Source: Jannaschia seosinensis
GTDB taxonomy: Bacteria > Pseudomonadota > Alphaproteobacteria > Rhodobacterales > Rhodobacteraceae
Direction of reading: 5' to 3'
Length of the DNA: 64,000 nucleotides
NCBI RefSeq assembly: GCF_001408515.1
Contig: NZ_CYPR01000055.1
Span: 62,001 to 126,000 of the forward strand
Position 1 is the first letter of the stretch. Each line of letters starts with the position of its first letter. Shown one piece after another: positions 1 through 9,259 of the stretch. Both the position numbers and the translations under genes were made by a program. The notes under the pieces were generated by a model, which worked only from the letters and a program-made list of their open reading frames with translations, searched no databases and was not told the DNA's origin.

Positions 1-774
1 GTCGATGATCGACGCCACGCGCGGGGTCGGGGCGAATTCCGACATGTCCGAAGCCTGCCCGAAGGTGAAGACGCGGCCGCCATTCTCGTTGGCCTCCTGC
101 GCCGCGGCCTGCGGGGCGGTGGAATCGGTGTGCTGCAGGATCACGTCGACGCCTTGGTCGATCATGGCGCGCGCGGCATCCGCCTCCTTGGCGGGGTCGA
201 ACCAGGTATAGGCCCAGGTCACGACCATCTCGACATCCGGGTTCACCTTCTTGGCGTGCAGGTAGGCGGAGTTGATGCCCTGGATCACCTCGGGGATCGG
301 GAAGGAGCCGATATAGCCGATCTTGTTCGTCTCGGTCAGATGGCCCGCAATCGTGCCCAGCACCGCGCGGCCCTCGTAGAAGCGTGCGTCGTAGGTGGAC
401 ACGTTCGGATGCTCGCGCTTGTAGCCGGTCGCATGCTCGAACTTCACGTCGGGAAATTTGGCGGCGACGGCGTTCGTCGCGTCCATGAACCCGAAGGAGG
501 TGGTGAAGATGATGTCCGCCCCGCCCAGAGCCATCTGCGTGATCGCACGCTCGGCATCGGCACCCTCGGGCACGCTCTCCTGATAGACGGTCTCGACCTG
601 ATCGCCGAAATACTCCTCGACGGCGAGACGTCCTTCGTTGTGCTGATAGGTCCAGCCGCCGTCGCCAATCGGCCCGACATAGATGAAGCCGGCCTTGACC
701 GGATCGTCCTGCGCCATGGCCCCGGAGGCCAGGCCGAGCGTCAGGGCTCCGGCCAGAAATGTCGTGAATCTCAT
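1..774 (-). CDS. BMP family ABC transporter substrate-binding protein (C-terminus cut by window edge)
   Basis: Periplasmic binding protein of the basic membrane protein (BMP/PnrA) type, which binds purine nucleosides or related compounds for ABC import. The start ATG at 774 begins MRFTTFLAGALTLGLASGAMAQ, a clear signal peptide with cleavage near residue 22. The mature part has the family's GFIYVGPIGDGGWTYQHNEG opening and the block GHLTETNKIGYIGSFPIPEV. 258 codons are visible; the family usually has about 330-360, so roughly the last quarter lies outside the window. It is the last gene of a run of minus-strand genes: the permease stops 28 bp upstream. The neighbouring xanthine dehydrogenase genes make a purine or nucleoside substrate likely; that substrate is inferred, the family assignment is seen. 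Confidence 0.9.
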   Translation of the reverse strand, partial: MRFTTFLAGALTLGLASGAMAQDDPVKAGFIYVGPIGDGGWTYQHNEGRLAVEEYFGDQVETVYQESVPEGADAERAITQMALGGADIIFTTSFGFMDATNAVAAKFPDVKFEHATGYKREHPNVSTYDARFYEGRAVLGTIAGHLTETNKIGYIGSFPIPEVIQGINSAYLHAKKVNPDVEMVVTWAYTWFDPAKEADAARAMIDQGVDVILQHTDSTAPQAAAQEANENGGRVFTFGQASDMSEFAPTPRVASIID

Positions 775-802
775 GTGGTTCTCCCCAGTGGTGACCCGCC
801 TC

Positions 803-1732
803 TCAGGCGGAGGCGTGGAACGGTTTGCCGAGATCGGCAGGCGCATTGGCCCGCCCCCCGGCGCGCCCCGATATGAGCACGAGCACGACGATCGTGACAA
901 GGTAGGGGGCGGCACTCAGCAACTCCACCGGCAAACGGGCTCCGGCCGTCTGAAGGTTGAGCTGCAGCACCGTGATGCCGCCGAACAGATACGCCCCGAT
1001 CAGAACCCGCTCCGCCCGCCAGGATGCGAAGACGACGATGGCCAGCGCGATCCAGCCCGCGCCCGCCGTCATGCCCTCGGTCCATTGCGGCACGCGGACA
1101 AGGCTCAGATACGCGCCGCCGAGACCTGCGCAGGCTCCGCCGAACAGGACGGCCAGCATCCGAACGCGCCGCACGTGGTAGCCCAGCGCATGCGCCGCGT
1201 CGTGGCTTTCGCCCACCGCACGCAGGATCAGGCCGGCGCGGCTGTAGCGCAGAAAGGCCCACACGCCCGCAACCAGCGCGAGCGACAGGTAGACGATCGG
1301 ATCGTGCCCGAAGATGATCCGCCCCACCACCGGCAGGTCCGACAGCGGCCCCAGATCGACACGCCGCAGCGTCTGCGCCTTGATGCCGACATATCCCTGC
1401 CCCAACAGGCTCGACAGACCCAGCCCGAACAGCGTCAGCGCCAGCCCCGTCGCCACCTGGTTCGACAGCAGATACTGCGTCAGAAACCCGAAGAGCGCCG
1501 CCATCGCCGCCCCGCCGATTGCCGCCACGAGAAAACCCGCCCAGGGCGATCCCGTCTCGACCCCGGCGACGAACCCGCAGATCGCCCCGGTGATCATCAT
1601 CCCCTCGACCCCGAGGTTCAGCACCCCGGCCCGCTCGACGACCATCTCGCCGATAGCGGCCAGCAGGATGGGCGTTGCCGCAACCATCAGGGACGCGATC
1701 AGCAGGGTGAGGGAGATCGAGGAGAGGTCCAT
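803..1732 (-). CDS. ABC transporter permease, nucleoside/BMP type (second permease)
   Basis: Inner-membrane permease of the BPD_transp_2 family (309 aa), as paired with BMP binding proteins in NupQ/YufQ-like systems. It is highly hydrophobic with about eight to nine membrane segments. The family motif is near residues 25-55: AIGEMVVERAGVLNLGVEGM, then MITGAICGFVAG. It lies between the BMP protein gene (28 bp downstream) and the first permease gene, separated from the latter by 171 bp in which I see no gene. It should form a heterodimer with the product of 1904-2986, driven by the double ATPase of 3125-4639. Confidence 0.93.
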   Translation of the reverse strand: MDLSSISLTLLIASLMVAATPILLAAIGEMVVERAGVLNLGVEGMMITGAICGFVAGVETGSPWAGFLVAAIGGAAMAALFGFLTQYLLSNQVATGLALTLFGLGLSSLLGQGYVGIKAQTLRRVDLGPLSDLPVVGRIIFGHDPIVYLSLALVAGVWAFLRYSRAGLILRAVGESHDAAHALGYHVRRVRMLAVLFGGACAGLGGAYLSLVRVPQWTEGMTAGAGWIALAIVVFASWRAERVLIGAYLFGGITVLQLNLQTAGARLPVELLSAAPYLVTIVVLVLISGRAGGRANAPADLGKPFHASA

Positions 1733-1903
1733 CAGACAGGCTTTCGGGCAGAATTGGCAATTGTGTCGCGCAAATCGCGGTGCGAGCAGGCAGGCGACCC
1801 ACGGCGGCAGAGGACAATGTTTACGCCCAAGGCGACACCCGGAACTTCGGCGACCGGTTGCGGGAGCGTCTCACCGCGCGACGTCCGTTCTCCGCAAATG
1901 ACC

Positions 1904-2986
1904 TCACGCCACGGCCCCGCGTCCGATCTGGATCCGGAAATTCGTCAGCACGTCCACCGCCAGAAGGAAGAACAGCAGCATTCCCTGAAACGCCGAGATC
2001 GCCGCGACCGGCAGGCCGAGATTGGACGCCGCGTTGTCGCCGCCCACGTAGGTCAGCGCCATCAGAAGCCCCGCGGCAACGATGCCCAGCGGGTTCAGCC
2101 GCCCGAGGAACGCCACGATGATCGCCGTGAACCCGTAGCCCGACCCGAAATCGATGGAAATCTGCCCCGCCGGTCCCGTCACCTCGAACAGCCCCGCCAT
2201 GCCCGCCAGAACGCCGGCGATCCCGAGGCAGAACACGACCATTCGCCCGGGAACCATCCCCGCGAAGCGCGCCGCACGCGGGGCGGAGCCAGCCAGCCGG
2301 ATGTGGAACCCCATCAGGTGCCGCGTCAGCATCACATGACCGAGGATCACCGCGATCAGCGCGGCCACCACCCCCCAATGCACCCCGGTATTCGCGAACA
2401 ATTCCGGGTTGGCGGACGATGCCCAGCGCGACAGGTTGCGCGAGCCGGGAAAGCCCACGGATTCCGGATTGCGCAGCCAACTCACGGCGGCCGAGGCAAG
2501 AAGGTTCTCCGCCACATAGACCAGCATCAGGCTGACGAGGATTTCGTTCGTCCCGAACCGCACCTTCAGGAACGCCGGAATCATCGCCCAGAGGAACCCG
2601 CCCAGCGCACCCGCCGCAACCATCAGCGGAAATATGAGCCGCGTCTCCGCAGGGTAGAGCGCGAGCCCCGCCGCCGCGCCGCAGATCGCGCCGATGATGT
2701 ATTGCCCCTCGGCCCCGATGTTCCACACGCCCGCTCGGAATCCCATCGCAAGACCCACCGCGATCAGGATCAGCGGCGCGGCCTTCACAAGAAGCTGGCC
2801 CCGGAAATACCACGCGAACTCGCCGAAGATCGGTTCCCAAAAGATCGTGCGCAGCGCGACCAGAGGATCGGATCCCAGCGCCGCGAACATCGCCGCACCC
2901 ACCGCCATCGTCAGCGCCACGGCAAGCAGGGGCGAAAGCGCGGCCCAGAAGCGCGACGGCGCGGGCCTGCGAACCAGCCGGATCAC
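1904..2986 (-). CDS. ABC transporter permease, nucleoside/BMP type (first permease)
   Basis: Inner-membrane permease of the BPD_transp_2 family, partner of the 803-1732 product. I place the start at the GTG at 2986 (protein begins IRLVRRPAPSRFWAAL after the initiator), giving 360 aa. The same frame stays open to an ATG at 3094, but those extra 36 residues are Arg/Ser/Pro-rich, contain the hairpin repeat at 3037-3056 and do not resemble a permease N-terminus. Family blocks seen: FRAGVWNIGAEGQYIIGAIC, the dimer-loop segment, and about eight membrane segments. The ATPase gene ends 138 bp upstream. Start choice is moderately sure; identity is sure. Confidence 0.88.
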   Translation of the reverse strand: MIRLVRRPAPSRFWAALSPLLAVALTMAVGAAMFAALGSDPLVALRTIFWEPIFGEFAWYFRGQLLVKAAPLILIAVGLAMGFRAGVWNIGAEGQYIIGAICGAAAGLALYPAETRLIFPLMVAAGALGGFLWAMIPAFLKVRFGTNEILVSLMLVYVAENLLASAAVSWLRNPESVGFPGSRNLSRWASSANPELFANTGVHWGVVAALIAVILGHVMLTRHLMGFHIRLAGSAPRAARFAGMVPGRMVVFCLGIAGVLAGMAGLFEVTGPAGQISIDFGSGYGFTAIIVAFLGRLNPLGIVAAGLLMALTYVGGDNAASNLGLPVAAISAFQGMLLFFLLAVDVLTNFRIQIGRGAVA

Positions 2987-3036
2987 GGGTGCCCCCGCGG
3001 CGCATCCGTCTCTGCTTTCGAAACACGGCGGGGAGC

Positions 3037-3056
3037 GCGAGGGGCTGACCCCTCGC
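3037..3056. repeat. Hairpin repeat between ATPase and permease genes
   Basis: Perfect 8-bp inverted repeat GCGAGGGG-ctga-CCCCTCGC, followed on the plus strand by CTCCGACCCTCGAAGG. It resembles a second element at 38876-38910 (G-run, 4-5 nt loop, C-run, then GACCC(CC)TCGAGG-like tail). I recognise this general form as a dispersed intergenic repeat of Rhodobacteraceae. It lies in the mRNA between two coupled transporter genes, so it could act as an attenuator or mRNA-stability element; this is inference. Confidence 0.55.
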
Positions 3057-3124
3057 TCCGACCCTCGAAGGCGCGCGCGGGATGCGCGTTGCATGCACGA
3101 TACCCGGACATTCCTCCGCTCCCG

Positions 3125-4639
3125 TCACGCATCCGCCGCCTCCAGATCATGCGCCCCGCCGAGCATCAGCCCGATCCGCTCCATCGTCAGATCGGCGGTC
3201 GGAACGGATGCGCTCAGCCGCCCCTCGTTCAACGCGGCGAACCGGTCGGAGATCTCCATGAGTTCCTCAAGATCCTGCGAGATCACCACGATGCCGGCAC
3301 CTTGGCTCGCGAGGTCCATCAGCGCCTGCCGGATCGCCGCCGCCGCCGCCGCATCGACGCCCCAGGTCGGCTGGTTGACGACGAGGACGCGCGGCCCTTG
3401 GAGAACCTCCCGGCCGATCACGAATTTCTGCAGGTTCCCGCCCGAAAGGCTCCGGGCGGCCGCCTGCGGGCCCGGCGTTCGCACGTCGAAGGCGTCGATC
3501 ACCTCCTGCGCGAAATCCCGCGTCCGCCGCCAATCGAGAAAGCCGTTGCGCGTGAGGCGCTTGCGCACCGTGCCCGTCAGCGCCGCATTCTCCGTCAGGC
3601 TCATGTCCGGTGCCGCCGCATGGCCCAGACGCTCCTCCGGCGCGCACAGAAGCCCCGCCCGCCGCCGCGCCGTCGGCCGGGCGCGAGAGATGTCGGTGCC
3701 CTCGAGCCGGATGGTGCCGGCGGGCGCGAGGCGTTCGCCCGACAGCGCGGTGAGCAGTTCGTCCTGTCCGTTGCCGGCCACGCCGCCGATACCCAGTACC
3801 TCGCCCGCGCGAACCGAGATCGATACGTCCCGAAGCGCCGCACCGAATTTCGACACCGGTGGCAGGTTCAGCTTCGCGACGTCGAGCACCACATCCCCGA
3901 CCGAGGCGTTCCGCGACTTCGGCGCGGTCAGGGTCTCTCCCACCATCCGCTCCGCCAACTCGCCGGCGGAAACCTCGCGCGGGTCGCATTCCCCCACGAC
4001 CCGGCCGCCGCGCAGGATCGTTGCCGCATCGCAAAGCGCGCGGATCTCCTCGAGCTTGTGCGAGATGTACAGGATCGACGTCCCCTCCCGCGCCAGCTTG
4101 CGCAGCGTGGCGAAAAGAACCTCCACCTCCTGCGGGGTCAGCACGCTCGTCGGTTCGTCCATGATCAGAAGCTTGGGGTCCTGGAGCAGGCAACGGACGA
4201 TCTCCACCCGCTGGCGTTCGCCCGCCGATAGGCCGCCGACCCGGCGCTCGGGGTCCAGCGGCAGGCCGTAGGCGTGAGACACCTCCCAGATGCGCCGGCC
4301 GAGATCGCGCGGGCCCGGCGGGTTCTCCATGCCGAGGCCCACATTCTCGGCCACGCTCAAGGCTTCGAACAGGCTGAAATGCTGGAACACCATCGCGACG
4401 CCCGACGCCCGGGCCGCACGGGGATCGGCCGGCGCATAATCCGATCCATTCAGCCGCATCGTCCCCGCATCGGGTTTGACCAATCCGTAGACCGTCTTGA
4501 CCAGCGTCGACTTGCCGGCCCCGTTCTCGCCCAGAAGCGCGTGAATGCCGCCGCGCGCGATCGAGAACGACACGTCGTCGTTGGCGACCACGCCGGGATA
4601 GGCTTTCGTCAGCCCGTTCAGTTCCAGCAGTTCGCTCAA
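3125..4639 (-). CDS. ABC transporter ATP-binding protein with two nucleotide-binding domains (nucleoside/BMP importer)
   Basis: Cytoplasmic ATPase (504 aa) made of two fused ABC domains, as in RbsA/NupO-type importers. The first domain is complete: Walker A GENGAGKST at 37-45, signature LSAGERQ at 137-143, Walker B LLIMDEP at 157-163. The second has a weak Walker A region (GIGGVAGNGQDE), a good signature (LSGGNLQKF) and a Walker B changed to VLVVNQPTWGVD, so Asp-Glu is replaced by Asn-Gln. A degenerate second site is usual in this subfamily. The start codon overlaps the xdhC stop (ATGA), so translation is probably coupled to the xanthine dehydrogenase genes. Confidence 0.94.
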   Translation of the reverse strand: MSELLELNGLTKAYPGVVANDDVSFSIARGGIHALLGENGAGKSTLVKTVYGLVKPDAGTMRLNGSDYAPADPRAARASGVAMVFQHFSLFEALSVAENVGLGMENPPGPRDLGRRIWEVSHAYGLPLDPERRVGGLSAGERQRVEIVRCLLQDPKLLIMDEPTSVLTPQEVEVLFATLRKLAREGTSILYISHKLEEIRALCDAATILRGGRVVGECDPREVSAGELAERMVGETLTAPKSRNASVGDVVLDVAKLNLPPVSKFGAALRDVSISVRAGEVLGIGGVAGNGQDELLTALSGERLAPAGTIRLEGTDISRARPTARRRAGLLCAPEERLGHAAAPDMSLTENAALTGTVRKRLTRNGFLDWRRTRDFAQEVIDAFDVRTPGPQAAARSLSGGNLQKFVIGREVLQGPRVLVVNQPTWGVDAAAAAAIRQALMDLASQGAGIVVISQDLEELMEISDRFAALNEGRLSASVPTADLTMERIGLMLGGAHDLEAADA

Positions 4640-5520
4640 GCCGCCCCGTCTTTCTTTGCCGCCGCAGGCGTCCGTCGCGACAGTAGCGCCGCCGCCACGC
4701 CGATCGCAATGGCTTGTGGATGCTTGCCCAGCCCCGGATCCCCGATCGGGCAGCGGATCCGGTCGATCGCCGCGCCATCATGGCCCAGCGCGGCGAGCCG
4801 CGACCGGAACCGCGCCCATTTCGTCGCCGACCCGATCAGCCCGCAAAAGGCGAAACCGCGGTTCAGCGCCGCGTGGCAAAGCGCCAGGTCGATCTCGTGG
4901 CTGTACGTGAGAATCAGATGTTCCGCATGTGTGGGAGCACGGGCCATCGCACGCGGCGGTTCCGCGGCGATGAGTTTCGTCACGCCGTCGGGCAAGTCCG
5001 GAAACCTTTTCTCCGACACATCGACCCAAGTCACCTCGATCTCCGGCAGGGGCGCGAGCGTCGCGACCAGCGCCGCGCCCACATGGCCCGCGCCCCACAC
5101 CCAGACCGCGCGCGCCGGCGCGGCGGCCTCCTCCCGAAGCCAGCCATCGCGAAAGGCGAAGCCCCGGAGCGCGGGCGCATCCCGCGCCCCCTCGACCCGC
5201 CGGAGCCAAGGCGTCTCGGGCACCGCCGCGATGCGCTCGACCACCAGCGTCACCGCCCCGCCGCAGCACTGGCCCAAGGCAGGCCCGAGCGGCACCCGCT
5301 CCACGCGGGTGTGGCCGCCGCGCAGCACGTCGCGCGCCACCTCCAGCGCCCGCCATTCCAGCGCGCCGCCGCCGATCGTTCCCGTGAACCCGTCCTCCCA
5401 GACCAGCATGGCCGTCCCGGCCCCGCGCGGCACAGACCCGCGCGCCTCCGCCACGAGGACCCGTGCGACCGGCCCATGCTCCGCCAACGCCCGGTCGAAA
5501 CCCGCGAGGTCGAGCGTCAT
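4636..5520 (-). CDS. xdhC: Xanthine dehydrogenase accessory protein XdhC
   Basis: Molybdenum-cofactor insertion and sulfuration chaperone for XdhB (294 aa). The N-terminal XdhC/CoxI domain has EARGSVPRGAGTAMLVWEDG and the Cys-Cys-Gly-Gly block in GPALGQCCGGAVTLV (about residues 80-95). The C-terminal half is a Rossmann-like domain with VWGAGHVGAALV and ending in the conserved IGSATKWARFRSRL and CPIGDPGLGKHPQAIAIGVAA. The ATG at 5520 overlaps the xdhB stop by ATGA, and its own stop overlaps the ATPase start in the same way. Order xdhA-xdhB-xdhC is the standard alphaproteobacterial order. Confidence 0.95.
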   Translation of the reverse strand: MTLDLAGFDRALAEHGPVARVLVAEARGSVPRGAGTAMLVWEDGFTGTIGGGALEWRALEVARDVLRGGHTRVERVPLGPALGQCCGGAVTLVVERIAAVPETPWLRRVEGARDAPALRGFAFRDGWLREEAAAPARAVWVWGAGHVGAALVATLAPLPEIEVTWVDVSEKRFPDLPDGVTKLIAAEPPRAMARAPTHAEHLILTYSHEIDLALCHAALNRGFAFCGLIGSATKWARFRSRLAALGHDGAAIDRIRCPIGDPGLGKHPQAIAIGVAAALLSRRTPAAAKKDGAA

Positions 5521-7844
5521 GCCATCCGCCGCACCGCGCCCAGAACCCGCTCCGCCGTGGCGGGCGCGTCGAGTGCAGGGTAGCGTCCGCCGCAGGATGC
5601 CACCGCATCCGAGAGCGCCATGAACGCGCTGATCCCGTGCATGAAGGGCGGCTCCCCCACGGCCTTGGAGCGGTAGATCGTCTCCTGCCGGTTTTCCCGG
5701 TGCCACAGCGCGACGTCGAACATCTCCGGCACGTCGGAGGCGCAGGGAATCTTGTAGGTCGACGGCGCGTGGGTCCGCAGCCGCCCCCGGTCGTCCCAGA
5801 CGAGCTCCTCCGTCGTCAGCCAGCCCGCGCCCTGAACGAACCCGCCCTCGATCTGGCCCAGATCCAGCGCCGGGTTCAGCGACGCCCCCGCATCGTGCAG
5901 GATATCGGTGCGCAGGATCCGGTTCTCTCCGGTCAGGACATCGATCACGACCTCGCTGCAGGAGGCGCCATAGGCGAAGTAATAGAACGGCCGCCCCTGC
6001 CCCGCCTCGCGGTCCCAATCGATTTCGGGCGTGGCGTAGAACCCGGTGGCCGAGAGCGACACGCGCGCGGCATAGGCCATCGCGGCGGCCCGCTCGAACG
6101 GATAGGTGGCACCGCCCACGCGAACCTCGTCCCCGGCGAACACGACACTGGCCGGATCGGCCTGATGCGCCGCCGCCAAGGCATCGGCCATGCGGTCCCG
6201 GATCGTGTCGCAGGCCGCCTTGACCGCCATCCCGTTCAGATCCGCGCCCGACGAGGCCGCGGTGGCCGACGTGTTGGGCACCTTCCCGGTATCGGTCGCC
6301 GTGATCTTCACCCGCGCCAGATCGACGCCGAACCGGTCGGCCGCGACCTGCGCCACCTTGGAATGAAGTCCCTGCCCCATCTCCGTGCCGCCGTGGTTCA
6401 GGTGGATCGAGCCGTCCGAATAGACATGCACGAGCGCGCCGGCCTGGTTGAGATGGGTCAGCGTGAAGGAAATTCCGAACTTCACGGGCGTCAGCGCGAT
6501 CCCGCGCTTGAGCACCGGATTCGCCGCGTTCCACTCGGCCACACGCGCGCGCCGCCCCGCATAATCGCAGTCGGCCGCCAAGGTCTCCACCAGTTCATTG
6601 AGGCAGAAATCCGAAACTTCCTGCCCGAAATGCGTGCGTCCGTTCTTCTCCGCTTTCGCAGCACCTCGGAGAGCGCGAGGGGCAGGTGCTTTACCTTCGG
6701 CGGCATCCTCGTAGAAATTCCGCCGCCGCACCTCCAGCGGGTCACGGCCCACCGCATGGGCGACGTGATCGAGCACCCGCTCCACCCCGAGCATGCCCTG
6801 CGGCCCGCCGAACCCACGAAAGGCGGTGGCCGATTGCATGTTCGTCCGCAGCCGCCACGACGAGATCTCCATCGCCGGGATGTCATAGGCGTTATCGGCA
6901 TGCAGCATCGCCCGGTCCGCGACCGGCAGCGACAGATCCTGGCTCCAGCCGCAGCGCGTCCAGTGACGGAAGCGGATCGCGTGGAGACGCCCCTCCGCGT
7001 CGTGGCCAACCTCATAGGCGATGCGGAAATCGTGGCGCTTGCCGGTAACGACGAAATCGTCATCGCGGTCGTAGCGCATCCGGCAGGCGCGCCCCGTCGC
7101 GCGCGCGGCAACCGCGCAGGCGACGGCAAGATGATTGCCCTGGCTCTCCTTGCCGCCGAAACCGCCGCCCATCCGCCGCACCTCGCTCCGCACGGCATGC
7201 ATCGGCACGCCCAGCGCGTCGGCGACCTTGTGCTGGATCTCGGTCGGGTGCTGCGTCGAGGTGAGGACGTGCATCTCTCCCGCCTCGGACGGGATCGCCA
7301 GCGCGGCCTGACCCTCGAGGTAGAAATGCTCCTGCCCGCCGATCTCGATCTCGCCGGTCAGGCGATGCGGCGCGGCGTCGAGCGCGGCATCGACATCGCC
7401 GTCGGACCAGATCCGCGGCCCCCCGTCGAACCAGCTCTCGGCGGCCAAGGCGTCGTCGATGGTCAGGATTGGCGTCTCCTCCGTCACGCGCGCCTCATGC
7501 AGCCGTGCGGCCCGACGCGCGGCGAGGTGACTGTCGGCAACGACCAGATAAAGCGGCTGGCCCGCGTAGTGGATCGCGCCGGTGCACAGAAGCGGCTCGT
7601 CGTGCAGGGACGGCGAGCAATCGGGCACCGGATCGAGATCCTCGGCCGTCAGCACGGCGACCACACCCGGCGCCGCGCGCACCGCATCCAGGTCGAGCCC
7701 GTCGAGCGTGCCCCGCGCGATCTCGGACACCCCGAAGGCGAGGTGCAGGCAGCCCGCCGGTGCGGGCACATCGTCGGTATAGCGCGCGGTCCCCGTGACG
7801 TGGAGCCGGGCACTTTCGTGCGGAAGGGGCTTGGCGACGTTCAT
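5517..7844 (-). CDS. xdhB: Xanthine dehydrogenase molybdopterin-binding subunit XdhB
   Basis: Large molybdenum subunit (775 aa) oxidising hypoxanthine and xanthine to urate, working as an XdhAB heterotetramer in the cytoplasm. Start ATG at 7844 (MNVAKPLPHESARLHVTG) overlaps the xdhA stop by ATGA. Family features seen: N-terminal a/b hammerhead (ARYTDDVPAPAGCLHLAF), the Moco-binding glycine motif RRMGGGFGGKESQ, the arginine-rich substrate region TAFRGFGGPQGM, GTEMGQGLHSKVAQVAADRF, and the catalytic glutamate motif KAVGEPPFMHGISAF near the C-terminus. Length and all motifs fit an intact enzyme. The protein continues in frame into a longer ORF upstream, but the motifs define this start. Confidence 0.96.
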   Translation of the reverse strand: MNVAKPLPHESARLHVTGTARYTDDVPAPAGCLHLAFGVSEIARGTLDGLDLDAVRAAPGVVAVLTAEDLDPVPDCSPSLHDEPLLCTGAIHYAGQPLYLVVADSHLAARRAARLHEARVTEETPILTIDDALAAESWFDGGPRIWSDGDVDAALDAAPHRLTGEIEIGGQEHFYLEGQAALAIPSEAGEMHVLTSTQHPTEIQHKVADALGVPMHAVRSEVRRMGGGFGGKESQGNHLAVACAVAARATGRACRMRYDRDDDFVVTGKRHDFRIAYEVGHDAEGRLHAIRFRHWTRCGWSQDLSLPVADRAMLHADNAYDIPAMEISSWRLRTNMQSATAFRGFGGPQGMLGVERVLDHVAHAVGRDPLEVRRRNFYEDAAEGKAPAPRALRGAAKAEKNGRTHFGQEVSDFCLNELVETLAADCDYAGRRARVAEWNAANPVLKRGIALTPVKFGISFTLTHLNQAGALVHVYSDGSIHLNHGGTEMGQGLHSKVAQVAADRFGVDLARVKITATDTGKVPNTSATAASSGADLNGMAVKAACDTIRDRMADALAAAHQADPASVVFAGDEVRVGGATYPFERAAAMAYAARVSLSATGFYATPEIDWDREAGQGRPFYYFAYGASCSEVVIDVLTGENRILRTDILHDAGASLNPALDLGQIEGGFVQGAGWLTTEELVWDDRGRLRTHAPSTYKIPCASDVPEMFDVALWHRENRQETIYRSKAVGEPPFMHGISAFMALSDAVASCGGRYPALDAPATAERVLGAVRRMA

Positions 7845-9196
7845 GCGCGCACCTCCAGGATCGTGGGCGCATCCGTGGCCAGCCGTCGCAGCATCCCGCG
7901 CGCCGCCTCCAGACGGTACTCCGCCGAGGCGCGCATGTCCGAGAGGGGGGCGAAATCCTCTGCCAGCGCCTCGGCGGCGGCGGCCATCGCGGCGGCATCG
8001 CGCGGCCGCCCCTCCAGCGCGGCTTCCGCATGGCTTGCACGCTTGGGGATTCCGGCCATGCCCCCGAACGCGATCCGCACACCGGCGAGGACCCCGTTCA
8101 CGACGGGCAGGTTGAACGCGCCGCAAACCGCGGAGATATCCTGATCGAAGCGCTTCGACAGCTTGTGGCAGGTCAGGGCATCCTCCTGCCGCGGGATGTC
8201 GATCCCTTCCACAAATTCGCCCGGCCGGCGATCCTGCTTGCCGTAGTCGAGGAAGAACGCCTCGATCGGCATCGACCGCCGCGCATTCCCTTGCCGCAGA
8301 TGCAGCACCGCCCCCAGCGCGATGAGCGGCGGCGGGCTGTCGCCGATGGGCGAGCCGTTGGCCACGTTGCCGCCGATAGTTGCCGCGTTGCGGACCTGAA
8401 CCGACCCGTAGCGGCGCAGAAGCTCCGCAAGGGACGGGTGATGCGGCGCGATGGCGTGGCGGAGCGTTTCCATATCCGTCATCGCGCCGATCTCGATGGC
8501 GGTCTCGGTGACGCGCACGCCCCGGAGGTCGTCGCACCCCGCGAGGAAGGCGAGCTTGCCCATCGGGCGGAACTGCTTGGTGACCCAGAGGCCGATATCG
8601 GTCGCCCCGGCCACGACGGTGGCATCGGGGTTCTCGACGAACCACTCCGCAAGCTCGTCCGCATCCTGCGGGTGGAAATGTTCGGACCCGCTTACCGCCG
8701 CGGGGGCCGCCACGTCGCGCATGTGCGCGGGCACCGGCGCACCCTCGGCCGCCCGCCCGGCGCGCAGGATCGGCGCATAGCCGGTGCAGCGGCAGAGATT
8801 GCCCGCGATCTGGTCCGCATGATCGGTATCGCCGCGCGCATGGGCGGCGGCCATCGTGGTGATGAAGCCCGGCGTGCAGAAGCCGCACTGACTGCCGTGA
8901 TGGGCGACCATCGCATCCTGCACCGGATGCATCGTGCCGTCGGGTCCGGCCAGCCCCTCGACCGTACGGACCGCCCGCCCCGCAAGCTGCGGAAGGAACA
9001 GGATGCAGGCGTTGAACGCGCGCGGCGCGCCGTCCTCGCCGGTGACGATCACGGAACAGGCGCCGCAATCACCCTCGTTGCACCCTTCCTTGGTGCCGGT
9101 CAGCCCGCCCGCGCGCAGCCAGTCGAGAAGCGTCCGGGTCGGATCGTCGGTCGATGCGGTGACATCCTCGCCATTGAGGCGAAAGGGGATCTCCAT
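7841..9196 (-). CDS. xdhA: Xanthine dehydrogenase FAD/iron-sulfur subunit XdhA
   Basis: Small subunit (451 aa) carrying two [2Fe-2S] clusters and FAD, passing electrons from the XdhB molybdenum centre to NAD. The N-terminal plant-ferredoxin domain has GCNEGDCGACSVIV; the second cluster domain has GSQCGFCTPGFI and GNLCRCTGYAPI; the FAD domain has VAGATDIGLWVTKQ and NAATIGGNVANGSPIGDS. I start at ATG 9196 (MEIPFRLNGEDV), preceded by GGCGGG; the frame is open to 9328 but the extra residues are not family-like. It is the first gene of a minus-strand run reaching the window edge, and the 166-bp gap to the divergent PRC-barrel gene must hold its promoter. Confidence 0.94.
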   Translation of the reverse strand: MEIPFRLNGEDVTASTDDPTRTLLDWLRAGGLTGTKEGCNEGDCGACSVIVTGEDGAPRAFNACILFLPQLAGRAVRTVEGLAGPDGTMHPVQDAMVAHHGSQCGFCTPGFITTMAAAHARGDTDHADQIAGNLCRCTGYAPILRAGRAAEGAPVPAHMRDVAAPAAVSGSEHFHPQDADELAEWFVENPDATVVAGATDIGLWVTKQFRPMGKLAFLAGCDDLRGVRVTETAIEIGAMTDMETLRHAIAPHHPSLAELLRRYGSVQVRNAATIGGNVANGSPIGDSPPPLIALGAVLHLRQGNARRSMPIEAFFLDYGKQDRRPGEFVEGIDIPRQEDALTCHKLSKRFDQDISAVCGAFNLPVVNGVLAGVRIAFGGMAGIPKRASHAEAALEGRPRDAAAMAAAAEALAEDFAPLSDMRASAEYRLEAARGMLRRLATDAPTILEVRA

Positions 9197-9234
9197 TGGT
9201 GTTGACCCGCCGCGATACATGTCTGCCCGGAAGC

Positions 9235-9259
9235 CCCCTCCGATGCGGCGTAGGAGGGG
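9235..9259. repeat. Inverted repeat in the xdhA leader
   Basis: CCCCTCC (9235-9241) and GGAGGGG (9253-9259) form a perfect 7-bp stem around an 11-nt loop, 39 bp upstream of the xdhA start. It could be an operator for a purine-responsive regulator or a leader hairpin. No known consensus was matched; function is inference. Confidence 0.35.

Noticed and set aside
683-4231. 1182-codon plus-strand open frame opposite the transporter genes
   Set aside because: Arg/His/Pro-rich shadow of the minus-strand ABC genes.
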